Assembly (NCBI RefSeq): GCF_900156395.1
Contig: NZ_FTNL01000009.1
Coordinates: forward strand, 1-64,000
Direction of reading: 5' to 3'
Origin: Fluoribacter gormanii
Lineage (GTDB): Bacteria > Pseudomonadota > Gammaproteobacteria > Legionellales > Legionellaceae
Length of the DNA stretch: 64,000 bases
Numbering within the stretch: position 1 is the first letter of the stretch; each line of letters begins with the position of its first letter. Under the pieces are notes generated by a model that worked only from the letters and a program-made list of their open reading frames with translations, searched no databases and had not been told where the DNA came from. The position numbers and the translations under genes were made by a program. This document shows positions 18,701-27,123 of the stretch, one piece after another.

Positions 18701-19372
18701 ATGAATCTCATATACTTCATTGGCCATCGTGGCATATAAATCGGGTGGAATTCGTCCTCCTTTTAAACGTTCATAGATATCACTTGTTTTCTGTGTGATT
18801 AACTCGATTTCACCAAGAAGTTTTTTTAACAGCTCCAGATCGGACTGGATTGAGTCACGTAATATGGGATCAATTCGCTCCAATTTAAATTGGATATTGA
18901 AAGTATGTTGTTTTAATCTGGCATAAAGTTGGGCAACGGCATTTTTATTTCTCGAAAAAATGACAGCTTGTTTTTTGGGGTCAAATGTAGGGTATAAATC
19001 CTTTTCAATGGCAGTGAGTTCTGTTTCAATCTGGCCTATTTTTGCAATGGCTTCCTTCATCAGTTTATTATGATTTTCAAGGAAGAGAATGCGCGCGCTT
19101 CTAGGCATAGGATCTTCTAAACGTTTTTCTATCGCCTGAATTTGTTCCTGCAAATGAGCGTTGATGTCATTGTGTTTCTTTAATAAAGCTTTTGCATTTT
19201 CATTGATTGCCACACAGCGATAGATTTTTTCCTGAGTTTTTACCGTGTCGGCTAATGCTTTACCTTCCTCCCTTAAGAATTTTTCTCTTTCATAATCTAG
19301 ATCAGGAGAAAACGCTTCGATTCTGGCTACCCGGTTTCTTTTTAGCTTTGGTTTTTTTTTGCCATCTTTCAT
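15749..19372 (-). CDS. Large coiled-coil protein with tandem ~100-residue repeats, effector candidate
   Basis: The 1207-residue protein begins with a basic patch (KDGKKKPKLKRNRVAR) and is dominated by coiled coil. From about residue 455 to 1015 it carries roughly six diverged repeats. Each has a strand pair such as LSFQGxxYxLDxST, then a helix (QMVKGYNxxYxxLAxVxS), a linker (SESKPL) and a coiled-coil helix ending QLEENQKxIIAFLEEQRKNR. Repeat starts are near 455, 524, 620, 727, 822 and 921. The C-terminal 200 residues are helical and end in Glu/Ala-rich sequence. No signal peptide or membrane segment was seen. Size, coiled coil and context point to a Dot/Icm effector; no named homologue recognised. 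Confidence 0.75.
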   Translation of the reverse strand: MKDGKKKPKLKRNRVARIEAFSPDLDYEREKFLREEGKALADTVKTQEKIYRCVAINENAKALLKKHNDINAHLQEQIQAIEKRLEDPMPRSARILFLENHNKLMKEAIAKIGQIETELTAIEKDLYPTFDPKKQAVIFSRNKNAVAQLYARLKQHTFNIQFKLERIDPILRDSIQSDLELLKKLLGEIELITQKTSDIYERLKGGRIPPDLYATMANEVYEIHKKKFDFEQVCKLIEDKLEISKLDAEIKQKLEELKTVHEGLSAVKGIINTAYYNTKRGADDLATKLKSANFSFNATDYAAKLLTSSMEWDDDLTAREAIIKERQNLLAQLTEKKEYIAQVISLIVTHQQAIKDLIAKDLDFCAKRASLYEAFTHAPHDFYQRYDNYQKALEYDFKSGLDNQRAQWYLHRLLTYTLGFSTDVPDNCAIVRHVRYASSNIKKLKVQFEKDFPLVAIEKEFFNYNGKSYFISDSIRKNLENYTSARAKISDAFKDENKSSEYVDFHYELQLLRESKTEIEQYIVAYEEGRKKNRLDLLDAKSQLSKSLVQFNLQNDSLEYQGEIYSLDIPTKNLVEQYNLAHELLTEALSDKQFAVDPISYKDKKEQFAALQKIQKSIIAYLEEQRKNRLEFLDFKEKSSNYTPLVLNKITLQENALSFQGTNYILDHSTQQMVERYNYCYESLAKVFNEFSSESKPLKISTEFLQKIRERFTQLEENQKYIIAYLEEQRTNRLEFLEHKEKFLSFTPFSLQGKNLSFQGVSYTLDKSTEPMVKGYNSVYTILAKVFSEECSLDSKPLTTESLKRIKEQFIQLEKNQKITIAFLEEQRKNRIELFLNFKEQFSNLTPFTVEENSLSFQGANYALDVSTAQMVKGYNFDYKILAEVLSDEISSESKPLTEESLQNIKKRLTQLEENKKQITRFVEKQRELDDLIKRFAAYSSLTITGEGNSLVYKEKTYPLNAATAKQIQEYNEAYEELKQAFKSENSTLDIESIKKLFNKLQQRVKPFDQIEEFGKLTKLLEQQSELVSKRKIIVQQIIDNIDLEFRNLGDVAKGSEEEIMSIILASLLQVFARHQAEVKKLATNIGIARNDLCLDNLNDSKEQLKRFASANHDKAGDLVNDLREEFNENLPKFSSNKRLNQFMEWIDKHILAPLYEAYYKEEKPYKPGFFASSIERNLFEFRKNLFPDLEKFQNELSEAAAAASAA

Positions 19373-19556
19373 ATAAGATACTCTTATTGATTTACCCCCA
19401 GCACCATGTGATTATAATTTACTCACATTAAGTAATTATTAATTATTAGTGTAAATTATTAATAAATTTGTCTATATATTTATTAATAAGAAGTTAAGCA
19501 AAGAAGCTATCTAAAATTAGTCAGGAAATGCATGATAAGAAACTGAAGGAGTCGAA

Positions 19557-21080
19557 TTAATTATAGGCAAACTGTAAACAAACTCCCTCTGATTGCTCCG
19601 AATCAAGATCTAAAAGACGATAAACATCTTGAGGAGCTTCCTCCTTGGGATTAAGTTGTTTTTGATAGGTATCATTTAATCGATACCCCACATAGATTAG
19701 CGTTACACCCAAAGCTACTGGCCAAGAAGCCACAGCCGCAGTAATAAGGAATGCGATTCCCCCCACATTAAATGCCAAGTTGTTCCAAAATTCGAGGTAA
19801 TTTTTGCTGCATTCATCGTCGAGTTGTTTTAAGAGTTGGCGATGATGATCGTCGTCCAGAATTTTACCATTTGCCAATTCTCGTCGTACCGCAATAGAGG
19901 ATTTTTGGTATTTTTTATACTCTTCCGAGGTGTTATACAATGCATTACCAAGCATACTAAATAATGCAATCCCGGCTAAAGCAAGTGGGCCGGTACATAA
20001 CATACTGATTGCAAAGCAGGTGGCGATTATGTTTGCTCCTACTATGTTAATTGCAAAATAGGTGCATTGGGCTTCCCATTCATCATTTAATACATCAATC
20101 TGACGCTGAATGATTGCTTGTTCGAAGAGTGTTGCATCATTTAATTGTGCCTGTAATTCCTGCACAAGATCATGATAATGGCTGGCTTCAAAAAGCCACT
20201 GCGCTAAAAACAATAGTGTGTCGAAAGTAAGGCAAGTAACAGTGATTAGTGGAACAGCAGAGCCAGCAATATCAAAAAAATTATTATATGTAGTTAACAA
20301 ACCTGCTACAGCCCAAACCAAGTCACTAACCATTATAAAACCACGTTTTTCCATTTCTTGTTTTAGTACTTTTTTTGTCGATAATTCTTCACTTATTGCA
20401 GACTGGAGAATATGTTTGAGCATTAAGATTAAATTAATTATAAAACGGAACGTATAGAGCAAAATACCTAGATCAGTAATGGATTTGCGTGAGTTATTCA
20501 GAAAATTAATGCCATCAATAAAACTATATTGATTGCCAAGTACTGTATTAACTTTTTGAATCAATTCGGAAACAGAACTCTTCTGAAGATAAATAATGAT
20601 ATAAATTGCTAGACTACGGCTGTGAGTAAATTGAGAACGCCTAGTGTTTAGAGCACCGACATTTTGGCGTAATTTGGAAATACTAATAAATGATGACAGA
20701 TAATCGAGAATGCTTGTTTGTAATCCCTCAACCATGAACTCAGGAAAATTATCAATTGATTTTTGCTGTTCTTGTCCGGGGTCTGTTTTATAAAATGCTT
20801 CTATTTTTTTACGAAGTTGTTTTAATTTTTTCAAATCAGAATCAACAAAATCGAGTTGATAATATGAAATCAGAAAATCACATAAGAAGTATAAATAATG
20901 CACTGCTACATTCTCTTCTGTACAACAAGATTCATTCGATATAATTATTTGATGTAACGATAAAAATTCATCTTTTAGTCGTTCTAAATGAAACTCATCT
21001 TCTTTGAAGGAAAGATTGTTTTTTTTAAATGAATTATTAAAGAAAGTATGCTTTATGAGACCAATTTTTGATTTGCCCAT
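19557..21080 (-). CDS. Membrane-associated effector-like protein
   Basis: About 507 residues from ATG 21080, which has AAAGAG 8 bases upstream; a TTG start 13 codons earlier has no ribosome site. The N-terminal half is helical and hydrophilic. From about residue 255 on there are several hydrophobic stretches: FDIAGSAVPLITVTCLTFD, a pair around IVGANIIATCFAISMLC and GPLALAGIALFSMLG, and a C-terminal pair around GGIAFLITAAVASW and PVALGVTLIYVGY. The tail (EEAPQDVYRLLDLDSEQSEG) is acidic, as in many Dot/Icm substrates. It lies next to the repeat-containing coiled-coil gene on the same strand. Function unknown; an effector that inserts into host membranes is a plausible inference. Confidence 0.7.
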   Translation of the reverse strand: MGKSKIGLIKHTFFNNSFKKNNLSFKEDEFHLERLKDEFLSLHQIIISNESCCTEENVAVHYLYFLCDFLISYYQLDFVDSDLKKLKQLRKKIEAFYKTDPGQEQQKSIDNFPEFMVEGLQTSILDYLSSFISISKLRQNVGALNTRRSQFTHSRSLAIYIIIYLQKSSVSELIQKVNTVLGNQYSFIDGINFLNNSRKSITDLGILLYTFRFIINLILMLKHILQSAISEELSTKKVLKQEMEKRGFIMVSDLVWAVAGLLTTYNNFFDIAGSAVPLITVTCLTFDTLLFLAQWLFEASHYHDLVQELQAQLNDATLFEQAIIQRQIDVLNDEWEAQCTYFAINIVGANIIATCFAISMLCTGPLALAGIALFSMLGNALYNTSEEYKKYQKSSIAVRRELANGKILDDDHHRQLLKQLDDECSKNYLEFWNNLAFNVGGIAFLITAAVASWPVALGVTLIYVGYRLNDTYQKQLNPKEEAPQDVYRLLDLDSEQSEGVCLQFAYN

Positions 21081-21308
21081 AAAAGAACTCTTTGAGATGA
21101 ATTGTTGAGAATTGCTCAATTGTACTATGGGTTATTTAAAACAGATTAAAACAATAGTGTTAATTTTCTGCAAAAAAATAGTTAAAAATAAAGATCATGA
21201 TCAAAATCAAAATTAAAAGAATGATTTAAGTACAAACCCACCCTCTTTTTTTTCTAAAAACTAATTGATAAACTCACTACCCAAATATCCAAATCTCGAG
21301 ATATAAAG

Positions 21309-22493
21309 TTGACTTTTGATGCAAATAAATCCTCTGATTCCATTGAAGAAAATTCTTTAGAAAAAGAGAAAGTGGTTATTATTATTCCAACGCATAACGA
21401 AGCGTTAGTCATTCAATCAACAATAGAACAAGTATTTGCGTCAGTAGAACAAATTGAGCAGTATGATGTGCATATTTTAATTTTTGATAGCGCCTCTACT
21501 GATAACACCAAACAAATCGTTGCTTCATTACAGAACAATTATCCAAAATTACATTTACAAAATGAGCCCACTAAATCTGGACTTGGCTCCGCTTATCTAC
21601 AAGCCATGAACTATGCATTATTTGCTCTGAATGCGGATATTGTTTTTGAGTTTGATGCGGATCTATCTCACCAGCCCAAATATATTCGTCCAATCTTGGA
21701 TATGTTGCAAACTTGTGATTGTGTGCTGGGAAGTCGCTATGTAGATGGCGGGAGTATTCCGAATAATTGGGAATTACATCGCAAATTATTTTCTATTTTA
21801 GGTAATTACATTGCCAGAGCAGTACTCACCCCCAAATACAAGGATTTTACCAGTGGTTTTCGTGCTACTCGTCGGCAGCAACTGATAAAAATCCTACCTG
21901 ATCAATTTCTTACAAATCACTATGCATATAAAATGCAGTTGTTGTGGCTTTTACATAAAAATAAAGCAAAAATTCGTGAGTATCCCATTGATTTTATCGA
22001 TCGTAATCAAGGATACAGTAAACTACCTAAAAACAGCATTGTCGATTCACTGCGAGTCGTTTTTACTTTACGCTATCATGAAATCAAACGTTATTTAAAA
22101 ATGTGTCTTGTTGGCTCCCTGGGTATTTTTGTGCAATTTATTACCTACAATGTATTGCGTGAATATTTTCAATTCTCGCCTTTTGATGCCTCACAAATTG
22201 CAGTATGTACAGCGATTATTAATAATTTCTTTTTGAATAGCAAAATTACATTTAGCGTCAAGAATAAATTATCCTGGACATTAAAAATAAAGCGGCTGTT
22301 GCTTTTTACTATTTATTCAGTATTTATAATTAACCTACAAAGTTATTGGTTACGTCTGGGAGTTCTTTGTTTTGGTCCCGGACCCTTACGTGAAAATATA
22401 ATAATGGCTATGGGAATCGGCTTAATATCTCTTTTAAATTACTATACTTATTCCCGACATATATGGGCAGAAAAATATGTCCCTAGTAATTAA
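21309..22493 (+). CDS. GT2 polyprenyl-phosphate glycosyltransferase fused to GtrA domain
   Basis: The 394-residue protein has a DPM1-like GT2 domain at about 20-245: VVIIIPTHNEA, DSASTDNT, FEFDADLSHQPKYI (the DAD motif), GSRYVDGG, DFTSGFRATRR. A GtrA-like four-helix membrane domain follows at about 255-390. Such fusions load a sugar onto undecaprenyl phosphate and help move it across the inner membrane. The frame opens with TTG 21309; the start is uncertain, but the GT2 domain begins soon after. Its 3' end overlaps the GT39 gene by 17 bases, so the pair forms one pathway: synthesis of a lipid-linked sugar and its use in the periplasm. Confidence 0.9.
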   Translation: MTFDANKSSDSIEENSLEKEKVVIIIPTHNEALVIQSTIEQVFASVEQIEQYDVHILIFDSASTDNTKQIVASLQNNYPKLHLQNEPTKSGLGSAYLQAMNYALFALNADIVFEFDADLSHQPKYIRPILDMLQTCDCVLGSRYVDGGSIPNNWELHRKLFSILGNYIARAVLTPKYKDFTSGFRATRRQQLIKILPDQFLTNHYAYKMQLLWLLHKNKAKIREYPIDFIDRNQGYSKLPKNSIVDSLRVVFTLRYHEIKRYLKMCLVGSLGIFVQFITYNVLREYFQFSPFDASQIAVCTAIINNFFLNSKITFSVKNKLSWTLKIKRLLLFTIYSVFIINLQSYWLRLGVLCFGPGPLRENIIMAMGIGLISLLNYYTYSRHIWAEKYVPSN

Positions 22494-24012
22494 AGATAAC
22501 CATTGTTATGAGAATGAATCGACAAAAAAAAATTCACCCATGGATATTGAACCAGGAAATGGATATCCATCAGAGAAACGAGCAAATAACAGGATTAGTT
22601 CATGGGATTTTTTTAGCTCGCGAAGCGTTAACCTGCTTTTAACTCTTTATTTTACCACTTTACTCTTGTTAGCACCGATTAACATATTATCTCTTGATAC
22701 GTACTATTATTGGGATTGGAGTCGACACCTGGCGTTATCCTATTATGATGGCTCCCCCATGATTGCCTATTTTATTAGGTTTGCAACTTCATTATTCGGA
22801 AATAACCTATTTGCCTTGAGTTTTATAGGCATCACCTGCATTGCGTTCACGAGCGGGATTATTTACAAAAGTGCTCGATTTTTTTTATCTCGCGAAGCAA
22901 GCTGTATGGCGATGTTAGCGTGGCTATTTTCTCCACTGGTCACCTTAGATATTTTAAAACAAACGACCTATGATACGCCCCTTGCTTTATTTTGGTCATT
23001 AACCCTATATTACACTATAAAATTTATTAAAACCAATAGAATAAGAGAGCTCTACTTAATTGGTATTAGTGCCGGATTGATGATGTTATCCAAATATAGC
23101 GGCATTGTTTTAATCTTTTCCCTGCTTATTTTTTTAATCTTTAGTACCTATCGTTCAATTTTTAAATCAAAACATTTTTATTTTGCTGCAATTCTTGCCA
23201 TTATTATTTTCAGTCCAGTGATTTTTTGGAATTATCAAAATCATTGGCAATCATTTATCTATCAGTTAACCACTCATAAACTTCATCCTGGAGTAAACCC
23301 TTTTTATCATACTGTTAAAACATTTTTTACCTCATTCGTCCCTGCACTAAATATTATGCTTCTTCCTCCATTTTTAGTACGCAACCAAAATCTGGATGAA
23401 AAAAGCGCATCAATTGTGACATTGTGCCGGACCATTTGTATTACTTTTCTGTGTTTTTACTTATATACAGCAAGCCAAGCTGAGATTAGAGAGTTCTGGC
23501 TAACACCTTACCTAATTAGCAGTGCGATTTTATTGGGATATTGGCTTATAACATTTCATTATCGAAAATTTGCCATTTTATTACTCACACTTTATGCGAT
23601 AATTAGCCTCTGCATTCTAATAGATAACACCTCCAAATTTAATTTTATCAAATCAAAAAAACTGATTTTCTATCATTTAATCCAGAAATTTAATGCGAGC
23701 CATCCAGAGTTACCCGATACGGTCTTTACTTCAGGCTGGTTTACAGCCCGGATGCTCTTTTTCCTTCAAAACAAGCCGATTATTTATACTTTAGGTTGTG
23801 GCACTGCTCAAAACCAATATGCTTTATGGAATGTTAACATCAATAAAAAAATTGCAGATAAGACCTTAAAAGAAATATTGTACATTGATCGCTATGATCG
23901 CCAGAGTTGCTTGAAACAATATTTTGATCAATGCCAAAAAATACCAACTCATATGCATCCATTTAGGCATAAGGAGTATGCACTGAATGTATATAAATGC
24001 CGGAATTTTTAA
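22477..24012 (+). CDS. GT39/ArnT-like membrane glycosyltransferase
   Basis: The 511-residue protein has about 11 hydrophobic helices and a short C-terminal periplasmic domain. The first periplasmic loop reads LDTYYYWDWSRHLALSYYDG followed by SPMIAYF. This matches the catalytic loop of PMT_2/ArnT transferases, in which an Asp/Glu-x-Tyr-Tyr motif is essential; here Asp takes the Asp/Glu place. Such enzymes take a sugar from undecaprenyl phosphate and add it to lipid A, glycans or proteins. Its 17-base overlap with the GT2-GtrA gene makes that enzyme the likely donor maker. The acceptor is unknown; lipid A or LPS core is a reasonable guess. Confidence 0.85.
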   Translation: MSLVIKDNHCYENESTKKNSPMDIEPGNGYPSEKRANNRISSWDFFSSRSVNLLLTLYFTTLLLLAPINILSLDTYYYWDWSRHLALSYYDGSPMIAYFIRFATSLFGNNLFALSFIGITCIAFTSGIIYKSARFFLSREASCMAMLAWLFSPLVTLDILKQTTYDTPLALFWSLTLYYTIKFIKTNRIRELYLIGISAGLMMLSKYSGIVLIFSLLIFLIFSTYRSIFKSKHFYFAAILAIIIFSPVIFWNYQNHWQSFIYQLTTHKLHPGVNPFYHTVKTFFTSFVPALNIMLLPPFLVRNQNLDEKSASIVTLCRTICITFLCFYLYTASQAEIREFWLTPYLISSAILLGYWLITFHYRKFAILLLTLYAIISLCILIDNTSKFNFIKSKKLIFYHLIQKFNASHPELPDTVFTSGWFTARMLFFLQNKPIIYTLGCGTAQNQYALWNVNINKKIADKTLKEILYIDRYDRQSCLKQYFDQCQKIPTHMHPFRHKEYALNVYKCRNF

Positions 24013-24244
24013 GAGCTCATAATGAACCTATCAATAAACTAATGTGTTGGATAGATTATCGCCTACCCTGAAATGAGACTATAAATCACAACTTGCTCAT
24101 TAATGACTCGAAAAACGGCACATAAAAAGTGACGAAGCCTTAGACTCGGAATGACTGAGAGCTCTATAGCTAGCTAATCTTTTTTTAACGTATTCATCGA
24201 ATTATGTTACCATCCATGGTATTAAATTTTGATAAGGATCATCG

Positions 24245-25114
24245 ATGCTTAAATTACTCTTTCTCTTTATTACATTATTTTCTTCAGTCTGTTTGGCTGC
24301 TGAAAAAGAAATTGCAATTACGATGGATGATTTGCCTCTAGTTGCCTCAAGAATGGATACTCCAGGAAATCGACAACGATCAACCGAACGCTTTACCCAA
24401 ATTGTACAAACATTTCAAAAATATAAAGTTCCAGTCACTGGTTTTGTGATTGCAGGAGCGATAGAAAAAGGCCAATGGGATTTCCTTGAGCAATTTCGTC
24501 AGGCAGGCTTTATGTTAGGCAATCATACTTACTCACATTATAATCTCAATCAGATCAGTGCTGAAAAATATATTGCAGATGTTGATCGTGCCGATAAAAT
24601 TCTTACGCCAATAATGACTCAACCCAAATATTTTCGTTATCCCTATCTAGCGGAAGGAAATAAAGGCAAAAAGCAAGAAGTATATGATTATTTAAACAAA
24701 CATAACTACACCATTGCCCCCGTAACCATTGATAGTAAAGATTTTGACTTTAATGAAATGCTTTACAAAGTTCCATATCGTTCACGAGTAAATTATATTC
24801 AAAAATTAAAACCACGTTATTTGGCTTATATATGGAAGCAAACATTAAGAGCTGAGAAAAACGCTAAGGGCGAAAATGCCAAGCAAATATTATTAATTCA
24901 TGCAAACCTTCTTAATAGCTATGTATTAGGGGATATTCTGGAAATGTATCAAAAAAATGGATATAAATTTATTAGCTTGACTGAGGCATTGAAAAATCCT
25001 GCCCCAATGATTAATTTTTCTCCTTCTATGAAAAAAGATACCTTGGGAGAGCAGCTGGAAAACGAACTCCTTAATCTTCCCAATTCAAAAGAAAATTATG
25101 TGACACCTGAATAA
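24245..25114 (+). CDS. Exported polysaccharide deacetylase (NodB domain)
   Basis: The 289-residue protein has a signal peptide (MLKLLFLFITLFSSVCLA, residues 1-18) and a NodB-type carbohydrate esterase 4 domain. Motif 1 is AITMDDLP with the catalytic/metal Asp pair, motif 2 is NHTYSH with the two metal His, motif 3 is FRYPYL, a modified motif 4 is IDSKDFDFN, and motif 5 is LLIHAN. CE4 enzymes remove N- or O-acetyl groups from amino sugars. It lies 232 bp after the GT39 gene on the same strand, so it may act on the same envelope glycan, but it probably has its own promoter. Confidence 0.9.
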   Translation: MLKLLFLFITLFSSVCLAAEKEIAITMDDLPLVASRMDTPGNRQRSTERFTQIVQTFQKYKVPVTGFVIAGAIEKGQWDFLEQFRQAGFMLGNHTYSHYNLNQISAEKYIADVDRADKILTPIMTQPKYFRYPYLAEGNKGKKQEVYDYLNKHNYTIAPVTIDSKDFDFNEMLYKVPYRSRVNYIQKLKPRYLAYIWKQTLRAEKNAKGENAKQILLIHANLLNSYVLGDILEMYQKNGYKFISLTEALKNPAPMINFSPSMKKDTLGEQLENELLNLPNSKENYVTPE

Positions 25115-25131
25115 ATTTCAATAGTCTTTAC

Positions 25132-25203
25132 AACCTGGGTGCGGCGAAGCGGAACCCAGATATTTCTACCAGATCCCGGGTTCCTCTTCGCTGCACCCAG
25201 GTT
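25132..25203. repeat. Long inverted repeat of the CCTGGGTGCGGCGAAGCG family
   Basis: Two arms of about 26 bp (AACCTGGGTGCGGCGAAGCG... and ...CTTCGCTGCACCCAGGTT) are reverse complements with few mismatches and are separated by about 20 bp. Each arm can also fold on its own (CTGGGT...ACCCAG). It lies 17 bp after the deacetylase stop and just before the small membrane-protein gene. It is probably both a terminator and a copy of the intergenic repeat seen at 15229. Confidence 0.75.
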
Positions 25204-25238
25204 ACAATGTGATTAAACAAATCAGTACAGGAGGTTAT

Positions 25239-25586
25239 ATGTTAATACTTGCTATTCTTTTATTTCTTGCCGCAGTAGCTTGTGGTCTCTTTCTTTTGAC
25301 AGCAATACTACAAGACAGGCCGATTAATATAACGGTGAGAAATCTTCATGCCGTTTTTGCAGCATTGGGGTTGCTGATTATTATCGTTCATATGCTTGCA
25401 TTTGCCACAGGTAAATCGACACTTCTAGCCGTAAGCTTAATCCTTTTAATCGTTGCTGCATTAGGTGGATTTAGTATGGTTGCGCTGGCTAAGAAAGGAA
25501 AACAACTTCCCAAAATGGGAGTACTTGTTCATCCAATTATTGCCCTTGCCGGATTAATTGCTTTAGTAATCTATGTACTACCCTGA
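25239..25586 (+). CDS. Small four-helix membrane protein
   Basis: The 115-residue protein is almost entirely hydrophobic, with four predicted helices separated by short loops (LQDRPINITVRN, ATGKST, KKGKQLPKMG). ATG 25239 is preceded by CAGGAGG at 5 bases, which decides the start over an upstream GTG. Three His lie in or beside helices (NLHAVFAALG, IIVHMLAFA, VLVHPIIAL), which could bind haem or a metal, but no cytochrome family was recognised. It ends directly at the convergent DJ-1 gene with no spacer. Confidence 0.75.
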   Translation: MLILAILLFLAAVACGLFLLTAILQDRPINITVRNLHAVFAALGLLIIIVHMLAFATGKSTLLAVSLILLIVAALGGFSMVALAKKGKQLPKMGVLVHPIIALAGLIALVIYVLP

Positions 25587-26246
25587 CTACTCGGGTTCAA
25601 ACCTGTTTTTCAATCGTTCACGAAGCGCTTGAACTAATATCTGTGGTGCTTTATCGGGTGATCCTGAATCAAAGGGTGGTTCAGGATCATATTCCAAACC
25701 AAGTTGTAAACTTTGCGCCACATGTTCATTGGTAAGTTTTGCGGCAAGATATAAGGCCATATCAATACCAGCTGAAACCCCGGCCGCAGTAATAATTTTA
25801 CCATCGGTAACAAATCGGTTAGGCGTCGGTATGGCCCCCCAATTTGCTAATCGATGCATTACTGCCCAATGAGTCGTTGCTTTAACCCCGGATAAAATTC
25901 CAGCTGCTCCCAGAATCAAACTTCCAGTACAGACAGAAGTAGTCCATAAAGTATGTTCATGAATTGTTTTAATCCATGTAAGCGTTTCAGGACATTCACG
26001 TAATGCAGTTGCATTACCAGCCCCTGGAACCAACACAACATCAGTTTGTGAAATTTCAGTTAATGCATGCTCAGCAATTAGGGTAAGTCCGGAACAAGTA
26101 CGAACCTGTCCCTTATTTAAGGCAACCCGCTGCACGATAACTTCTGGCAAACGACTCAGTACCTCATAGGGCCCAATTGCGTCGAGGGCAGTCATTCCTT
26201 CATAAAATAAAAAAGTAATGTGCAGTGGTTTAGGCATCCTTTCCAT
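25587..26246 (-). CDS. DJ-1/PfpI family protein (class I glutamine-amidotransferase-like)
   Basis: The 219-residue protein has a DJ-1/PfpI fold: HITFLFYEGMTALDAIGPYEVLSRLP at the start, VLVPGAGNAT, the nucleophile elbow TTSVCTGSLILGAAG (Cys106), TTHW, and GVSAGIDMALYLAA. This subgroup is often annotated as isonitrile hydratase-like or as the ligand domain of GATase-type AraC regulators, but no DNA-binding domain is present here. A start at the fourth codon is equally possible. It lies tail to tail with the small membrane-protein gene. Its activity could be a glyoxalase/hydratase; the substrate is not known. Confidence 0.88.
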   Translation of the reverse strand: MERMPKPLHITFLFYEGMTALDAIGPYEVLSRLPEVIVQRVALNKGQVRTCSGLTLIAEHALTEISQTDVVLVPGAGNATALRECPETLTWIKTIHEHTLWTTSVCTGSLILGAAGILSGVKATTHWAVMHRLANWGAIPTPNRFVTDGKIITAAGVSAGIDMALYLAAKLTNEHVAQSLQLGLEYDPEPPFDSGSPDKAPQILVQALRERLKNRFEPE

Positions 26247-26254
26247 CTCTTATT

Positions 26255-26599
26255 CTATCCCTTTTTAACAAATTGAGATTTCAATTTCATGGCACCAATT
26301 CCATCAATTTTACAATCAATATCATGATCCCCTTCAACCAAACGAATATTTTTTACTTTGGTACCAACTTTTACTACTTGAGACGATCCTTTAATTTTTA
26401 GATCTTTAATTACAGTAACCGTATCCCCATCTTGGAGAATCTGGCCATTCGCATCTTTAATCACGCGTTGATCGTCGTGAAGCTGTTCTTCAGCTCCATC
26501 TTTTGACCATTCATAGGAACATTCCGGACAAATTAATTGATTACCATCTTCATAAGTATATTCTGAATTACATTTAGGGCATTGAGGTAGAGAAGACAT
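26255..26599 (-). CDS. yjdM: Zinc-ribbon protein YjdM (PhnA)
   Basis: The 114-residue protein has an N-terminal zinc ribbon ([13 protein letters not shown]...CPECSYEW) and an SH3-like PhnA domain ([52 protein letters not shown]). This is the universal layout of YjdM, historically called PhnA. Its role in phosphonate use is not established. ATG 26599 is preferred because GGA lies 8 bases before it; a start four codons upstream lacks a site. It is followed by the DJ-1 gene 8 bp away on the same strand. Confidence 0.93.
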   Translation of the reverse strand: MSSLPQCPKCNSEYTYEDGNQLICPECSYEWSKDGAEEQLHDDQRVIKDANGQILQDGDTVTVIKDLKIKGSSQVVKVGTKVKNIRLVEGDHDIDCKIDGIGAMKLKSQFVKKG

Positions 26600-26646
26600 A
26601 TTTTGTTCCATTCAAAAAAAAGAGTAATAGTATAGCAAAAACTCGA

Positions 26647-27066
26647 TTAGTCTCCTATAACAGTAATAAGCAGGTGCCGTTCTTGCTCTTGATAACGATG
26701 CTCATAGAGATAAATCCCTTGCCAAGTACCTAAAGCTAATTGTCCATTTTGCATGGGAATAGTTAAACTGTTTTGAGTTAATACAGTACGAATATGTGCA
26801 GGCATATCATCCTGACCTTCGAGCACATGTTTAAAAAGTGGATCCCCATCGGGAATTAACCGAAGTAGAAAATGTTCCAAATCCTTACGAACTTGAGGAT
26901 CATAGTTTTCACAAAGCATCAAAGAGGCACTGGTATGTTTGAGGAACAAATGGCATAAGCCTTGTCGTATCGTGGTTTTCGATAGCAGCGTCTTTACAAC
27001 AGTAGTAATATCCTGCGTACCTCGACCAGAAGTATTAAACGTGATGGGGAATTGTTCAATTTTCAT
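26647..27066 (-). CDS. yjbQ: YjbQ/UPF0047 family protein
   Basis: The 139-residue protein matches the YjbQ family: GLCHLFLKHTSASLMLCENYDPQVRKDLEHFL, then the family signature HIRTVLTQNSLTIPMQNGQLALGTWQGIYLYEHR. Members bind metal through the conserved His and Glu and have weak thiamine-phosphate synthase activity in E. coli; the physiological role is unclear. It lies in a run of small minus-strand housekeeping genes (yggU, yjbQ, yjdM). Confidence 0.93.
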   Translation of the reverse strand: MKIEQFPITFNTSGRGTQDITTVVKTLLSKTTIRQGLCHLFLKHTSASLMLCENYDPQVRKDLEHFLLRLIPDGDPLFKHVLEGQDDMPAHIRTVLTQNSLTIPMQNGQLALGTWQGIYLYEHRYQEQERHLLITVIGD

Positions 27067-27123
27067 AAGATTAGCGATTTGGTTATTGGTTCATTTGTAC
27101 TATCGCAAAATTCGCGTCAGGAT

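Noticed and set aside
15749-19372. Possible CRISPR or satellite repeat from recurring DNA words at ~300 bp spacing
   Set aside because: The repeats are in frame, diverged, and encode protein repeats; no short identical repeats with unique spacers exist.
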